Shown here piece after piece: positions 24,802 through 33,788 of a DNA stretch of 64,000 nt; the stretch's first letter is position 1; each line of letters opens with the position of its first letter. Location of the stretch: the NCBI GenBank assembly GCA_963726575.1, contig CAVSCR010000003.1:1-64000 (forward strand). The letters run 5' to 3'. The translations under genes were made by a program, and so were the position numbers. Under the pieces are notes generated by a model, which saw only the letters and a program-made list of their open reading frames with translations, was not told where the DNA came from and ran no database searches. The DNA comes from CAVSCR01 sp963726575 (lineage in GTDB: Bacteria > Actinomycetota > Actinomycetes > JAHEKZ01).

Positions 24802-26603
24802 CCCTGCCATCGCGCGCGTCGACGCAGCCGCGACTCGTGGTCGAGGGACTCACCGTGTCGATGGCGCGGTCGGACGTTCAGATCTTGCAGGACGTGTCGC
24901 TGACCGTGGCGGCCGGCGAAGTTCTCGGGCTGGTCGGGGAGTCGGGGTCGGGCAAGACCACGCTGGGGCTGGCGATGATCGGCTACGTCCGGCGCGGCCT
25001 GACGTTCGCCGGCGGGTCGGTGCAGCTGGACGGGCACGACCTGCTGACGATGTCCGAGGAAGAACTGCGCCGGCTCCGCGGCGCCACCATGGCCTACGTC
25101 CCGCAGGACCCGGCTGCCGCACTCGACCCCGCCCGCCGCGTCGGATCACAACTACGTGAGTCACTCACGTTCCACGACATCGAGGGCAAGGCGGCCGACG
25201 AGCGGATCGCTGAGCTGCTGGACGAGGTCGGCCTCGCCGACGTGCCAGGCCTGCTGGAGGTGTTTCCCCATCAGCTCTCCGGTGGGCAGCAGCAGCGCGT
25301 GACGATCGCCATGGCCTTTGCCTGCCGTCCTGCGTTGATCGTGCTCGACGAGCCGACCACCGGGCTGGACGTGACGACGCAGCGCACCGTGCTGCAGACC
25401 GTCGCAGAACTGTGCCGACAGTACGGAGTGGCGGCCGTCTACGTCAGCCACGACGTGGCGGTGGTCGGCGGTTTGGCCGATCGAGTCGCCGTCTTGTACT
25501 CGGGCCGGGTCGTGGAGCTGGGGCGCGTCGCAGACGTGTTCGCCGATCCGCGGCACCCGTACACCCAAGGGCTCTTGCGGGCCGTCCCGTCACCGGACCA
25601 GGCCGAACGACTCGTGGGAATGGAGGGTGTGCCACCGCGCCCGGAAGCCCGGCCGCTCGGGTGCGCGTTCGCAGCGCGCTGCCCGATCGTCGCGGCCCGG
25701 TGCCACCAGGAGGCTCCCGAGCTCGTGGCGGCCGGCGGTCCGCACCAGGTGGCCCGCTGCTTCTTCGCAGACGCCGCGATAGGGAGTCGATCGGCCGAAC
25801 CTGCGGGGACGATGACTCGGGCACAGTCGCAGGAGCGGCCGGTGCTCGAGGTCTCGGGGCTGAACGCCCGGTACGGCACGGTCGAGGTGCTGCACGACGT
25901 CGAGCTCGTGGTTCCGCGCGGCGCGTGTGTGGCGGTGGTGGGCGAGTCGGGATCGGGCAAGACGACGTTGGCTCGGTGCGTCGTCGGTCTGCACACCACG
26001 TGGTCGGGCCGCATCCACTTCGAGGACGACGACCTCGTGCCCGGCGCACGTCACCGCAGCCAACAGCAGCTGCAGCAGGTGCAGTACGTGTTCCAGAACC
26101 CCTACGCCTCGCTGAACCCGCGGCGCAGCGTGGGTGGCTTGATCGCACAACCGGTCGACCACTTCAGCGACGAGAGCCGGCGCGAGCGGGACCGCAGCGT
26201 CATGGCGGCCATCACTGCCGTGTCCCTCTCACCGGAGCTCGCGGACCGCTACCCCGATCAGCTGTCCGGCGGCGAACGTCAGCGGGTGGCGATTGCCCGC
26301 ACGATCGCGGTCGGTCCGTCGTTGTTGGTGTGCGACGAGGTCACCTCCGCGCTCGACGTGTCGGTGCAGGCGTCGGTGGTCGAGCTCCTGCGCCGGCTGC
26401 AGCGGGAGAAGTCGCTGTCGCTGCTGTTCATCACGCACAACCTGGCGTTGGTGCGCAGCATCGCGCAGTACGTGGTCGTGCTGCGTGCGGGGCGAGTGGT
26501 GGAGAGCGGGCCCGTGGCTGACGTCCTCGACACCCCCACGCACGAGTACACGCGGCGCCTGATGGCCGACGTCCCCCGCTACCGCGACGCCATTGGTCGT
26601 TGA
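24798..26603 (+). CDS. fused double ATPase of the oligopeptide ABC transporter (DppD-DppF)
   Basis: About 601 residues with two complete ATPase domains. The first has GESGSGKTT, LSGGQQQRV and LIVLDEP, plus the oligopeptide C-terminal motif with Cys (GCAFAARCPIVAARC). The second has GESGSGKTT, LSGGERQRV and LLVCDEV, where V follows the Walker B Glu in place of the usual P. Usually these are two genes; here they are one polypeptide. Powers uptake by the two permeases. Confidence 0.93.
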   Translation: MTLPSRASTQPRLVVEGLTVSMARSDVQILQDVSLTVAAGEVLGLVGESGSGKTTLGLAMIGYVRRGLTFAGGSVQLDGHDLLTMSEEELRRLRGATMAYVPQDPAAALDPARRVGSQLRESLTFHDIEGKAADERIAELLDEVGLADVPGLLEVFPHQLSGGQQQRVTIAMAFACRPALIVLDEPTTGLDVTTQRTVLQTVAELCRQYGVAAVYVSHDVAVVGGLADRVAVLYSGRVVELGRVADVFADPRHPYTQGLLRAVPSPDQAERLVGMEGVPPRPEARPLGCAFAARCPIVAARCHQEAPELVAAGGPHQVARCFFADAAIGSRSAEPAGTMTRAQSQERPVLEVSGLNARYGTVEVLHDVELVVPRGACVAVVGESGSGKTTLARCVVGLHTTWSGRIHFEDDDLVPGARHRSQQQLQQVQYVFQNPYASLNPRRSVGGLIAQPVDHFSDESRRERDRSVMAAITAVSLSPELADRYPDQLSGGERQRVAIARTIAVGPSLLVCDEVTSALDVSVQASVVELLRRLQREKSLSLLFITHNLALVRSIAQYVVVLRAGRVVESGPVADVLDTPTHEYTRRLMADVPRYRDAIGR

Positions 26604-26627
26604 CTGGTCACTAACTGGTCTGTAGCG
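26600..26627 (+). promoter_or_regulatory. second ACTGGT-repeat promoter, upstream of the cupin gene
   Basis: TTGACT (26600-26605), ACTGGT repeats at 26603-26608 and 26614-26619, and TGTAGC (26622-26627). From GGTCGTTGACTGGTC to TAGCGTCC it matches the gntR promoter closely with the same spacing. It overlaps the ATPase stop codon and probably starts a second transcript under the same GntR control. Confidence 0.65.
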
Positions 26628-26635
26628 TCCGGACC

Positions 26636-27499
26636 GTGAGCGGTTACCGCCCGTCCCCGAGGCCGACCTTCGACACCGCCACCGCCCTGCGCCGCGACGA
26701 CGTGACCCGCTACACCTGGGGTGATGACGAATCCGGTGAGGTCGTCGACTGGCTGTACGTCTCGTCGGCGCAGGTGCACGAGCTCGTGTTCGGGCTCTCC
26801 GCCGGTGCGTCGTTTCGGCACTCCGACCAGTTCCGCACCATCTTCGCCGCCGACGAGGTGCTGTACGTGCTGAGCGGATCGATGATGCTGACCCACCCGG
26901 TGACCGGCGAAGCGCATCGCGTGGACGCCGGAGAGGCGGCCTTCTTCCGACGCGACACCTGGCACCACGCGCACGCGCTGGGCTCACAACCGTTGCGCGT
27001 CCTGGAGTTCTTCGCCCCGCCGCCGGCAGCCGGTGCGTCCGGGGCGTATGCCCGCACGCAACCGCTGCTCACCGACGTCCGGCTCGGTGACGACCGGGCA
27101 CTGGGACAGTGGGTTCCTGGCACGTCGACGATCGACGACGTGATCCGGGTGATGCGGCCCTCGGATCTGCGATGGCGGCTGGAACCGGGCCACCCTGGCC
27201 CCGTGCCGGTCGGGCTGTATGCGAGTACCGAGCACCTGACCGTTGGCAGCGTCGACCTGACGGCCGGCCAAATTGGTGACTGGCAGACGCACGCCGGCGA
27301 CGAGTGCGGGTACGTGCTCGAGGGCTCCTTGTCGGTCGGTGTCGACGGTCCTGAGGCGCGCCGCTGGTTGGAGCTGCAGCCCGGTGACGGCTGGTACGTG
27401 CCGCAAGGCGTCTCCCATCGGTACCAGGCCCATCAGGGGTCTACGAAGTTCCTGTTCGCAGTGGCACCGTCCTACCTAAGTCCGGAAGCGAGGCAGTGA
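26636..27499 (+). CDS. double-cupin protein
   Basis: 287 residues with two cupin-like barrels: VLYVLSGSMMLTHP and AGEAAFFRRDTWHHAHA in the first half, TAGQIGDWQTHAGDECGYVL and PGDGWYVPQGVSHRY in the second. His residues in both suggest metal binding. Could be an isomerase, a dioxygenase or a sensor. It sits between the transporter ATPase and the binding protein, under the repeated promoter. GTG start. Confidence 0.75.
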   Translation: MSGYRPSPRPTFDTATALRRDDVTRYTWGDDESGEVVDWLYVSSAQVHELVFGLSAGASFRHSDQFRTIFAADEVLYVLSGSMMLTHPVTGEAHRVDAGEAAFFRRDTWHHAHALGSQPLRVLEFFAPPPAAGASGAYARTQPLLTDVRLGDDRALGQWVPGTSTIDDVIRVMRPSDLRWRLEPGHPGPVPVGLYASTEHLTVGSVDLTAGQIGDWQTHAGDECGYVLEGSLSVGVDGPEARRWLELQPGDGWYVPQGVSHRYQAHQGSTKFLFAVAPSYLSPEARQ

Positions 27500-29091
27500 T
27501 GAGCAACCAGACGCCTGAATTCGGCGCCGGTGGTCCGACCATCTCCAGGCGGGACATGCTGCGAGCCGCGATGTTCGCCGGGGTCGCCGTCCCCATCCTC
27601 GGCGTGGCCGGCTGCTCCAGCAGCTCGCCGTCCGCGTCGCCCACGGCGAGTGCGTCGGTCAAGCGCGGCGGCACGCTGCGGGCCGCCATCAGCGGCGGGT
27701 CGAGCAGCGACACTCTCGATGCCCAGGCAGCCATCACCACGATCGACTTCGCCCGGATCTTCCAGCTCAACGAACCGTTGATCGGCTTCGACGCCAACGC
27801 CCACCTCGTGCCGGTGCTGGCCGAGTCGCTGACGCCGTCGGCCGACGCGAAGACGTGGACGCTGAAGCTGAAGCAGGGCATCACCTTCCACAACGGCAAG
27901 GCCCTGACCGCGGACGACGTGATCTACAGCTTCCAGCGCATCGTCAACCCGAAGGCTCCGCTCCCCGGCGCGGTTCCATTGGCTGCCGTCGACGTGGCGG
28001 GCATGAAGAAGATCGACTCGCTCACCGTCGAGATCCCCTGCCACACGCCCTACGCGATCCTCGACCAGACGGTGGCGAACTACTACTACAACATCGTGCC
28101 GCAGGGCTACGACCCGAAGAAGCCGGTGGGAACCGGGCCGTTCAAGTACCAGAGCTTCACGCCCGGTCAGCAGAGCACGTTCGTGCGTAACGAGAACTAC
28201 TGGCAGGCCGGCCAGCCGTACGTGGACACGGTGATCATCACCGACTTCGCCGACGAGACCGCGCAGCTGAACGCGCTCAACGGTGGTCAGGCGGACATGG
28301 TCAACCAGCTCTCGGCGACCGGTGCCAGCTCCCTGAGCTCGTCCGGTGCCGGCTCCGTGGTGTCCCCCGGCGGTGGATGGGTGCCGTTCACGATGCGCGT
28401 GGACGCTGACCCGTTCACCGACGCCAAGGTGCGTCAGGCGTTCCGCTTGATGGTGGACCGCGAGCAGATGATGCAGGTGGTGTTCGGTGGCCACGGGACC
28501 GTCGGCAACGACGTGTTCTCGATCTACGACCCGTCGTACAACACCTCGCTGCCGCAGCGTCAGCACGACCCAGAGCAGGCCAAGTCGTTGCTGAAGTCGG
28601 CCGGCAAGGAAGGCCTCACGATCGAGCTGGTGACGTCGGACATCGCACAGGGATCCACGTCGATGGCCACCGTGTTCGCGCAGCAGGCCAAGCAGGCCGG
28701 GATCACGGTGAACCTCAAGAAGCTCACCGTGGGCGACTTCTACGGACCGCAGTACCTGAAATGGGTGTTTGCGCAGGACTTCTCGTTCTTCCAGTACTAC
28801 CTGCCGTCGGTGGCCCAGTTCTTCGTGCCCAGCGGGCCGTACAACGAGACGCACTACAACAACCCGACGTACACCGCACTGTTCAACCAGGCGTTGAAGA
28901 CCGTCGATGAGACCAAGCGCACCGACATCGTGCACCAGATGCAGCAGATCGACTACGACGACGGCGGCTACATCATCCCGCTGTTCCCACCGGTGATCGA
29001 CGGCGTCGCCAGCACGGTTCACGGCATCCAACCCACGAAGACCGGTGCGCCGCTGAACAACTACGACTGGCGCCAGGTCTGGATCGACTAG
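27499..29091 (+). CDS. extracellular solute-binding lipoprotein, family 5
   Basis: About 530 residues. A twin-arginine signal (SRRDMLRAAMF, RR at 17-18) ends in the lipobox LGVAGC (C39), so it is exported folded and anchored outside the membrane. The family signature is PVLAESLTPSADAKTWTLKL and ITFHNGKALTADDVIYSFQR. It captures the substrate for the Dpp-like transporter. Start ATG 27499 overlaps the cupin stop; GTG 27496 is possible. Confidence 0.93.
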   Translation: MSNQTPEFGAGGPTISRRDMLRAAMFAGVAVPILGVAGCSSSSPSASPTASASVKRGGTLRAAISGGSSSDTLDAQAAITTIDFARIFQLNEPLIGFDANAHLVPVLAESLTPSADAKTWTLKLKQGITFHNGKALTADDVIYSFQRIVNPKAPLPGAVPLAAVDVAGMKKIDSLTVEIPCHTPYAILDQTVANYYYNIVPQGYDPKKPVGTGPFKYQSFTPGQQSTFVRNENYWQAGQPYVDTVIITDFADETAQLNALNGGQADMVNQLSATGASSLSSSGAGSVVSPGGGWVPFTMRVDADPFTDAKVRQAFRLMVDREQMMQVVFGGHGTVGNDVFSIYDPSYNTSLPQRQHDPEQAKSLLKSAGKEGLTIELVTSDIAQGSTSMATVFAQQAKQAGITVNLKKLTVGDFYGPQYLKWVFAQDFSFFQYYLPSVAQFFVPSGPYNETHYNNPTYTALFNQALKTVDETKRTDIVHQMQQIDYDDGGYIIPLFPPVIDGVASTVHGIQPTKTGAPLNNYDWRQVWID

Positions 29092-30209
29092 TGCCGAAGT
29101 GGCACCTCGCCGACCCCGTGCGGGTCGGCCTGATCGGCGCCGGTAGCGCGTCGCGGGCCTACCTCAGGACGCTGGACTCGCTGGTCGCGACCGGCGCTGC
29201 CGTCGAAGGGCCGATCTGTGACCGCGGGGCGGACAAGCGAGCTGCCCTCGTCGGCCGACGTCCGGCTACTCGCGTCGTCGCCACGCCAGAGGAGGTGCTG
29301 GCCGAGGTCGACCTGGTCGTGATCACGACCGCCCCCGACAGCCATGCCGAGCTCACCCGACAAGCCCTGGAGTCGGGCACCCACGTGCTGGTGGAGAAGC
29401 CGCTGGCCGCCGAACCCGCCCTGGCCCGTGAGCTGGTCGCGCTGGCCCATGGCGCCGACCTGCTGCTGGTCGTGGCCCCGTTCGTCCAGCTGTCCCCCGC
29501 GTTCCGGATGTTCTGGACCTGGGTGCGGGCCGGCGTGCTCGGCGACGTGCACTCGGCCCGGGCGATGTATGGCAATGCGGGTTCCACCTGGGCGCCGTGG
29601 TACCACACGTCTGGCGTCGGGCCGATCGGTGACATGGCGGTCTACAACATCAAGTCGCTCACCGCTCTGCTCGGCCCGGCGGTCGAGGTGCGGTGCGTGC
29701 AGAGCCGGTCGTCGATTCACCGGGACCTGCCGACGGGCACGACACCGGACGCCGACGTGGTGCACCTGACGCTGCGGCACGCGTCCGGCGCCACATCGAC
29801 GGTGATGGCCAGCCACGCAGTGTGGGCGTACCGGCGGCCGGCGATCGAGCTGTACGGCAGCGAGGGCTCGGCCAACCTGCTCGGTGACGACTGGGACCCC
29901 GAAGGCGCCGAGGTGTACCGCGCCGACTGGGCGCACTGGCGCTCGTACCCCAGCCCGGACCGTACCTGGAACTGGACTGATGGCCTGCGGACAGCCGTGG
30001 ACGCGCTCCGGACCGGGAACGCAGAGCTGCTGAACCTCGACCACGATCTGCATGTGCTCGACGTGGTGGCGGCGGGACGTCGATCGGCCGACGGCGATGG
30101 TGCTCCGGTCGCGGTGGCGTCGACCTTCGGCGAGCTGACCCTGACCTACGAACCGTCCGCAGGCTCGCCACACGTGCACGACCACACCCGCCCGGCAGCC
30201 GAACAGTGA
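29091..30209 (+). CDS. Gfo/Idh/MocA-family oxidoreductase
   Basis: 372 residues. The Rossmann motif is VGLIGAGSASRAYLR at the N-terminus, with the conserved EKPLA (about residue 103) of this family. C-terminal substrate domain contains STWAPWYHTSGVGPIGDMAVY. These enzymes oxidise or reduce sugars, inositols or related compounds with NAD(P). GTG start overlaps the lipoprotein stop. Likely acts on the imported molecule. Confidence 0.9.
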   Translation: MPKWHLADPVRVGLIGAGSASRAYLRTLDSLVATGAAVEGPICDRGADKRAALVGRRPATRVVATPEEVLAEVDLVVITTAPDSHAELTRQALESGTHVLVEKPLAAEPALARELVALAHGADLLLVVAPFVQLSPAFRMFWTWVRAGVLGDVHSARAMYGNAGSTWAPWYHTSGVGPIGDMAVYNIKSLTALLGPAVEVRCVQSRSSIHRDLPTGTTPDADVVHLTLRHASGATSTVMASHAVWAYRRPAIELYGSEGSANLLGDDWDPEGAEVYRADWAHWRSYPSPDRTWNWTDGLRTAVDALRTGNAELLNLDHDLHVLDVVAAGRRSADGDGAPVAVASTFGELTLTYEPSAGSPHVHDHTRPAAEQ

Positions 30210-31132
30210 CCTCTGCGAGCAGCGGATGCAGCGTCGGCATCGACGTAGGTGGCACGAAGACCGCGGTCGTCGTCGTGGAGCGAGGCAGCGGGACGGTTCT
30301 GGCGCAGCGTCAGATCGAGACGGCCGCACCAGCCGGGGCGCGACAGCTGCACGATCGGCTCGGGCCGGTGATCGCCGAGCTGCGAAAGCTGGCGGACGTC
30401 GAGGTCGACGGCGTCGGTGTCGGCGTTCCGGAGCTCGTCACTGCCGAGGGCGAGATCGTCACGGACGTCGTCGTCCCGGGAATCCGCGGCGACCTGGTCT
30501 CGCTCTGGGCCGACCTCGGGGTGACCGCAGTGGAAGCTGATGTTCGGGCCGCGGCGGCTGCGGAAGGGCGACTCGGCGCGGGGTCGCGGTATGCGTCGTT
30601 CGGCTATGTGTCGGTGGGCACCGGCATCAGCCACTGCCTGGTGATCGACGGCGTGACGTGGGCCGGTGCCAACGGCGCCGCGATTCTGCTCGGGAGTGGA
30701 GTGCTCGTCGACCGATCCACCCTCGATGGCTCGACTGGCACCCCACCTCTGGAGGAGTTCGCCTCCGGCCCTGGCATCGTCGCGGCGTATCAGCGCGTCG
30801 GGGGTGTCGCGGAGTCGGCTCAGCAGGTTCTGGAGCATTGCGAGGTCGACGAGCTGGCCCGCGAGGTCGTGCGGCGGGCCGGGCGAGCCTTGGGTCTGGG
30901 ACTGGCCGAGCTGGTCAACCTGCTCGATCCCGAGGCGATCGTGGTGGGCGGCGGGCTGGGATCGGCCGAGGGCCACTACTGGGAAGCCATGATCCAGGCG
31001 GCTCGCGACGCGATCTGGGCAGACGCTGCCCGCGAGGTTGCGATCACACGGTCGATACTGGGTCCGCTCGCCGGTGCCGTCGGCGCTGCGCTGATCGCTT
31101 CGCCGAACCACGAGGAGCCACACCTTGACTGA
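30206..31132 (+). CDS. ROK-family sugar kinase-like protein
   Basis: 308 residues. DVGGTK (13-18) is the ATP phosphate loop of ROK kinases. YVSVGTGISHCLVIDG and LLDPEAIVVGGGLG are the adenosine-side motifs. The zinc-binding Cys cluster typical of many ROK members is not seen. No DNA-binding domain, so a kinase is more likely than a repressor. Overlaps genes on both sides. Confidence 0.85.
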   Translation: MTSASSGCSVGIDVGGTKTAVVVVERGSGTVLAQRQIETAAPAGARQLHDRLGPVIAELRKLADVEVDGVGVGVPELVTAEGEIVTDVVVPGIRGDLVSLWADLGVTAVEADVRAAAAAEGRLGAGSRYASFGYVSVGTGISHCLVIDGVTWAGANGAAILLGSGVLVDRSTLDGSTGTPPLEEFASGPGIVAAYQRVGGVAESAQQVLEHCEVDELAREVVRRAGRALGLGLAELVNLLDPEAIVVGGGLGSAEGHYWEAMIQAARDAIWADAAREVAITRSILGPLAGAVGAALIASPNHEEPHLD

Positions 31133-32159
31133 CTACCGGATGCCTGCGGAGTGGGCCCGTCACGAGCGGACGTGGATGTCGTGGCCGGCCACCGGCGGTT
31201 ACGTCGAGGCGAGTGGCGACGACGCAGTGGCTGCTTGGGCTGCGGTGGCCAATGCCGTGGTCGGCTTCGAACCGGTGACCCTGCTGGCCGGCGCCGAATC
31301 CGTCGACGCCGCGCGCGCTCTGCTCGACCCGCGCGTCGAGATCGTCGAGGCCGAGCTCGACGACTCGTGGCTGCGCGACAACGGCCCCACGTTCGTGGTC
31401 GGGGACGAGGGCGCGCTCAGCGCGGTCCACTGGACGTTCAACGCGTGGGGCCAGGAGGGCAACGACAACTACCAGGCCGACGCCAAGGTCGGCGCGTTCG
31501 TCGCGGGGCTCGCCGGGGTGCCCGTCGTGAGCAGCCCGATGGTGAACGAGGGCGGTGGGATCCACGTCGACGGCGAGGGCACGGTGATCCTCACCGAGAC
31601 CGTGCAGCTGCACGAGAACCGCAATCCCGGGTGGAGCAAGACCGACGTCGAGGCCGAGCTGGCGCGAACGATCGGAGCGACGGCGTTCATCTGGCTGACC
31701 CGTGGGCTGATGGGCGACATGCAGGAGTTCCGGCCCGGCGTCGGGACCAACGGGCACGTCGACGTGCTCGCCGCGTTCGTCCGACCCGGCGTCGTCGTGG
31801 TGCACCAGCAGAGCGACCCGGACCACTACGACCACGCCGTCATGGCGGAGAACCTCGAGCGGCTCCGCTCGGCGCGCGACGCCAAGGGCCGCCCCCTGGA
31901 GATCGTGCCGATCGAGGCTCCGGAGGCACACGTCGTGGACGGCGTGGCGATCGACCACAGCTACATCAACTTCTCGTTCGTCAACGACGGCATCGTCATG
32001 TGCTCCTACGGCGACCCCGACGCCGACGAGGCCGCACGGCGCATCCTCCAACGGTTGTTCCCCGACCGTCGGGTGGTGGACGTGGACGCCCGTCCGATCT
32101 TCCGCAACGGTGGCGGCGTCCACTGCATCACCCAGCAGCAGCCGGCCTCCCCGCGTTGA
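31125..32159 (+). CDS. agmatine deiminase-family (PPAD) enzyme
   Basis: 344 residues. Guanidino-group hydrolase fold: DDSWLRDNGPTFVV, NEGGGIHVDGEGTVI, GVGTNGHVDVLAAF and the catalytic cysteine C334 in GGGVHCITQQ. Family members hydrolyse agmatine to N-carbamoylputrescine plus ammonia. In this operon the substrate may be another guanidino compound. TTG start overlaps the kinase gene by eight bases. Last gene of the block. Confidence 0.9.
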   Translation: MTDYRMPAEWARHERTWMSWPATGGYVEASGDDAVAAWAAVANAVVGFEPVTLLAGAESVDAARALLDPRVEIVEAELDDSWLRDNGPTFVVGDEGALSAVHWTFNAWGQEGNDNYQADAKVGAFVAGLAGVPVVSSPMVNEGGGIHVDGEGTVILTETVQLHENRNPGWSKTDVEAELARTIGATAFIWLTRGLMGDMQEFRPGVGTNGHVDVLAAFVRPGVVVVHQQSDPDHYDHAVMAENLERLRSARDAKGRPLEIVPIEAPEAHVVDGVAIDHSYINFSFVNDGIVMCSYGDPDADEAARRILQRLFPDRRVVDVDARPIFRNGGGVHCITQQQPASPR

Positions 32160-32183
32160 TCACCCTGTGTTGATCACCCCCGT

Positions 32184-32255
32184 GTTGATCTAGAAGAAGA
32201 TGTCGGGTTTCCAAGATCAACTCGCACATCAAGTCCAAGATCAACAAGTTGGGGG
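32184..32255. repeat. intergenic repeat, copy 1
   Basis: About 72 bases that match 56455-56530 at most positions. It contains GTTGATC and two copies of CCAAGATCAAC. Two more GTTGATCACCC units precede it at 32155-32179. Located between the deiminase stop and a DUF664 start. Confidence 0.75.
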
Positions 32256-32281
32256 AGGGCATCCGTGGGAGGGTGAGGGCT

Positions 32282-32857
32282 ATGCCTACGCTGCCACGCC
32301 CGGTCGTCGACGAACGTGACGGGCTCTTGACGTTCCTCGAACAGCAACGCCTGGCGCTGCGCCTGTCCGCCTACGGCTTGACCGACGCGCAGGCCCGGTC
32401 GACGCCCAGCGCGAGCAAGCTCAGCGTCGGCGGCCTGATCAAGCACGCCGGCCGTGCGGAGCGCACGTGGATGAACACCCTGCAGCAGCTGCCTCGCAGC
32501 GGCGATCCGGACGCCTACGCGCGCAGCTTCGTGATGGATGACGACGACTCGCTGCCGGAGATCCTGGTCGACTACGCGGCTGCGGTGAACCAGACCAACG
32601 AGATCGTCGCGGGCTTCCCCGACCTCGCCGCGCCCGTCCCGGTGCCGCAGGGCCTGCCGTTCCTGCCCGATGACGTCGAGTACTGGTCGGTGCGTTGGAT
32701 CCTGCTCCACCTGATCCAGGAGACGGCCCGTCACGCGGGGCACGCCGACATCGTGCGTGAGTCGATCGACGGCGCGTCGGCAATGTCCCTCATGGCCGCA
32801 GCCGAAGGGTGGCCGGACAGCGACTGGCTGCACCCGTGGAAGCCGGCTGACGACTGA
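32282..32857 (+). CDS. DinB-superfamily protein (DUF664)
   Basis: About 191 residues from ATG 32282. Helical bundle with KLSVGGLIKHAGRAERTW and SVRWILLHLIQETARHAGHADIVRE; the three His residues give the DinB metal site. Function is unknown, possibly thiol transfer. The kinase-like gene starts three bases after its stop. Confidence 0.85.
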   Translation: MPTLPRPVVDERDGLLTFLEQQRLALRLSAYGLTDAQARSTPSASKLSVGGLIKHAGRAERTWMNTLQQLPRSGDPDAYARSFVMDDDDSLPEILVDYAAAVNQTNEIVAGFPDLAAPVPVPQGLPFLPDDVEYWSVRWILLHLIQETARHAGHADIVRESIDGASAMSLMAAAEGWPDSDWLHPWKPADD

Positions 32858-32860
32858 TCC

Positions 32861-33710
32861 GTGGAACGGGTCTACGTCGAGCCTGGTGACGTCGCCGAGC
32901 AAGTGCTGCCCCGCGGGGACGTGACGCCCGGCGTCGTGCGGGTCGGGGACACCGTGCGGCGTCCGCACCAGCCGCAGAGCCCCGCCGTCGCGGCGTACCT
33001 CGACCACCTCGAGGCCGTCGGCTTCGACGCCAGCCCACGCTACCTGGGGCGCGACGTGCAGGGCCGCGACGTGCTCAGCTATCTCGAGGGCGACGTCGCC
33101 GGCGACCCGCCGCAGGCCTGGGCGGCCGATCTCGACCTGCTCGCGTCGGTCGCGGCACAGGTGCGCCGGCTCAACGACGCATCGGCGAGCTTCGTCGTCG
33201 ACGAGCAGTTCCGGCCGTTCCCGGATGCGGTGTGGGGACCGGAGCTGATCGAGTTCGTGCCGCCTCACCCGCTTGCCGACACCGCAGTTCGTCTCCCACA
33301 TGGACGTGACGCCGCAGAACGTGGTGGTCCGCAACGGCCGCGCGGTCGGGCTCATCGACTTCGACCTCTGCGGACCGACCAACCGCTGGCTCACCGCCCA
33401 CAACGTCGCCTTGCACTGGGTGCCGCTGTTCGCTCCTGAGGACGTGTGGCCCACCTGGCCGCCGCTCGACCGGATGCAGCGCCTGCGCGTGGTGGCCGAC
33501 GGGATCGGGCTCGACGCCGAGGAGCGGGCGGACTTCGCCGAGCTCGCGGTTCAGCGCGCCGAGACGTCGCTTGCGTTCATGCGTGCGTCCGCGGAGCAGA
33601 TGGGCGGAGGCTGGCAGCGGATGTGGGACGAAGGCGTGGGCGAGGCGATCCTGCGCAGACGTGACTGGCTGCTGGCCACGGCCGACGCCATCACCACCGC
33701 GCTGGGGTAG
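32861..33710 (+). CDS. aminoglycoside-phosphotransferase-like kinase (frameshifted)
   Basis: N-terminal lobe (YVEPGDVAEQVLPRGDVTPG, TVRRPHQPQSPAVAAYLDHL) in one frame. The catalytic part in another frame has the Brenner motif SHMDVTPQNVV and the metal-binding LIDFDLCGP. The join is between about 33230 and 33283. Members phosphorylate aminoglycosides, choline or related small molecules. Substrate not visible. GTG start three bases after the DUF664 stop. Confidence 0.75.
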
Positions 33711-33788
33711 CTGGTCTGCAGATTCCCCTTGTGTCGGATGTTGCGGCGCGTCGATACTCCTCCGGGGATGCACACCGGGGAGGGGCCA

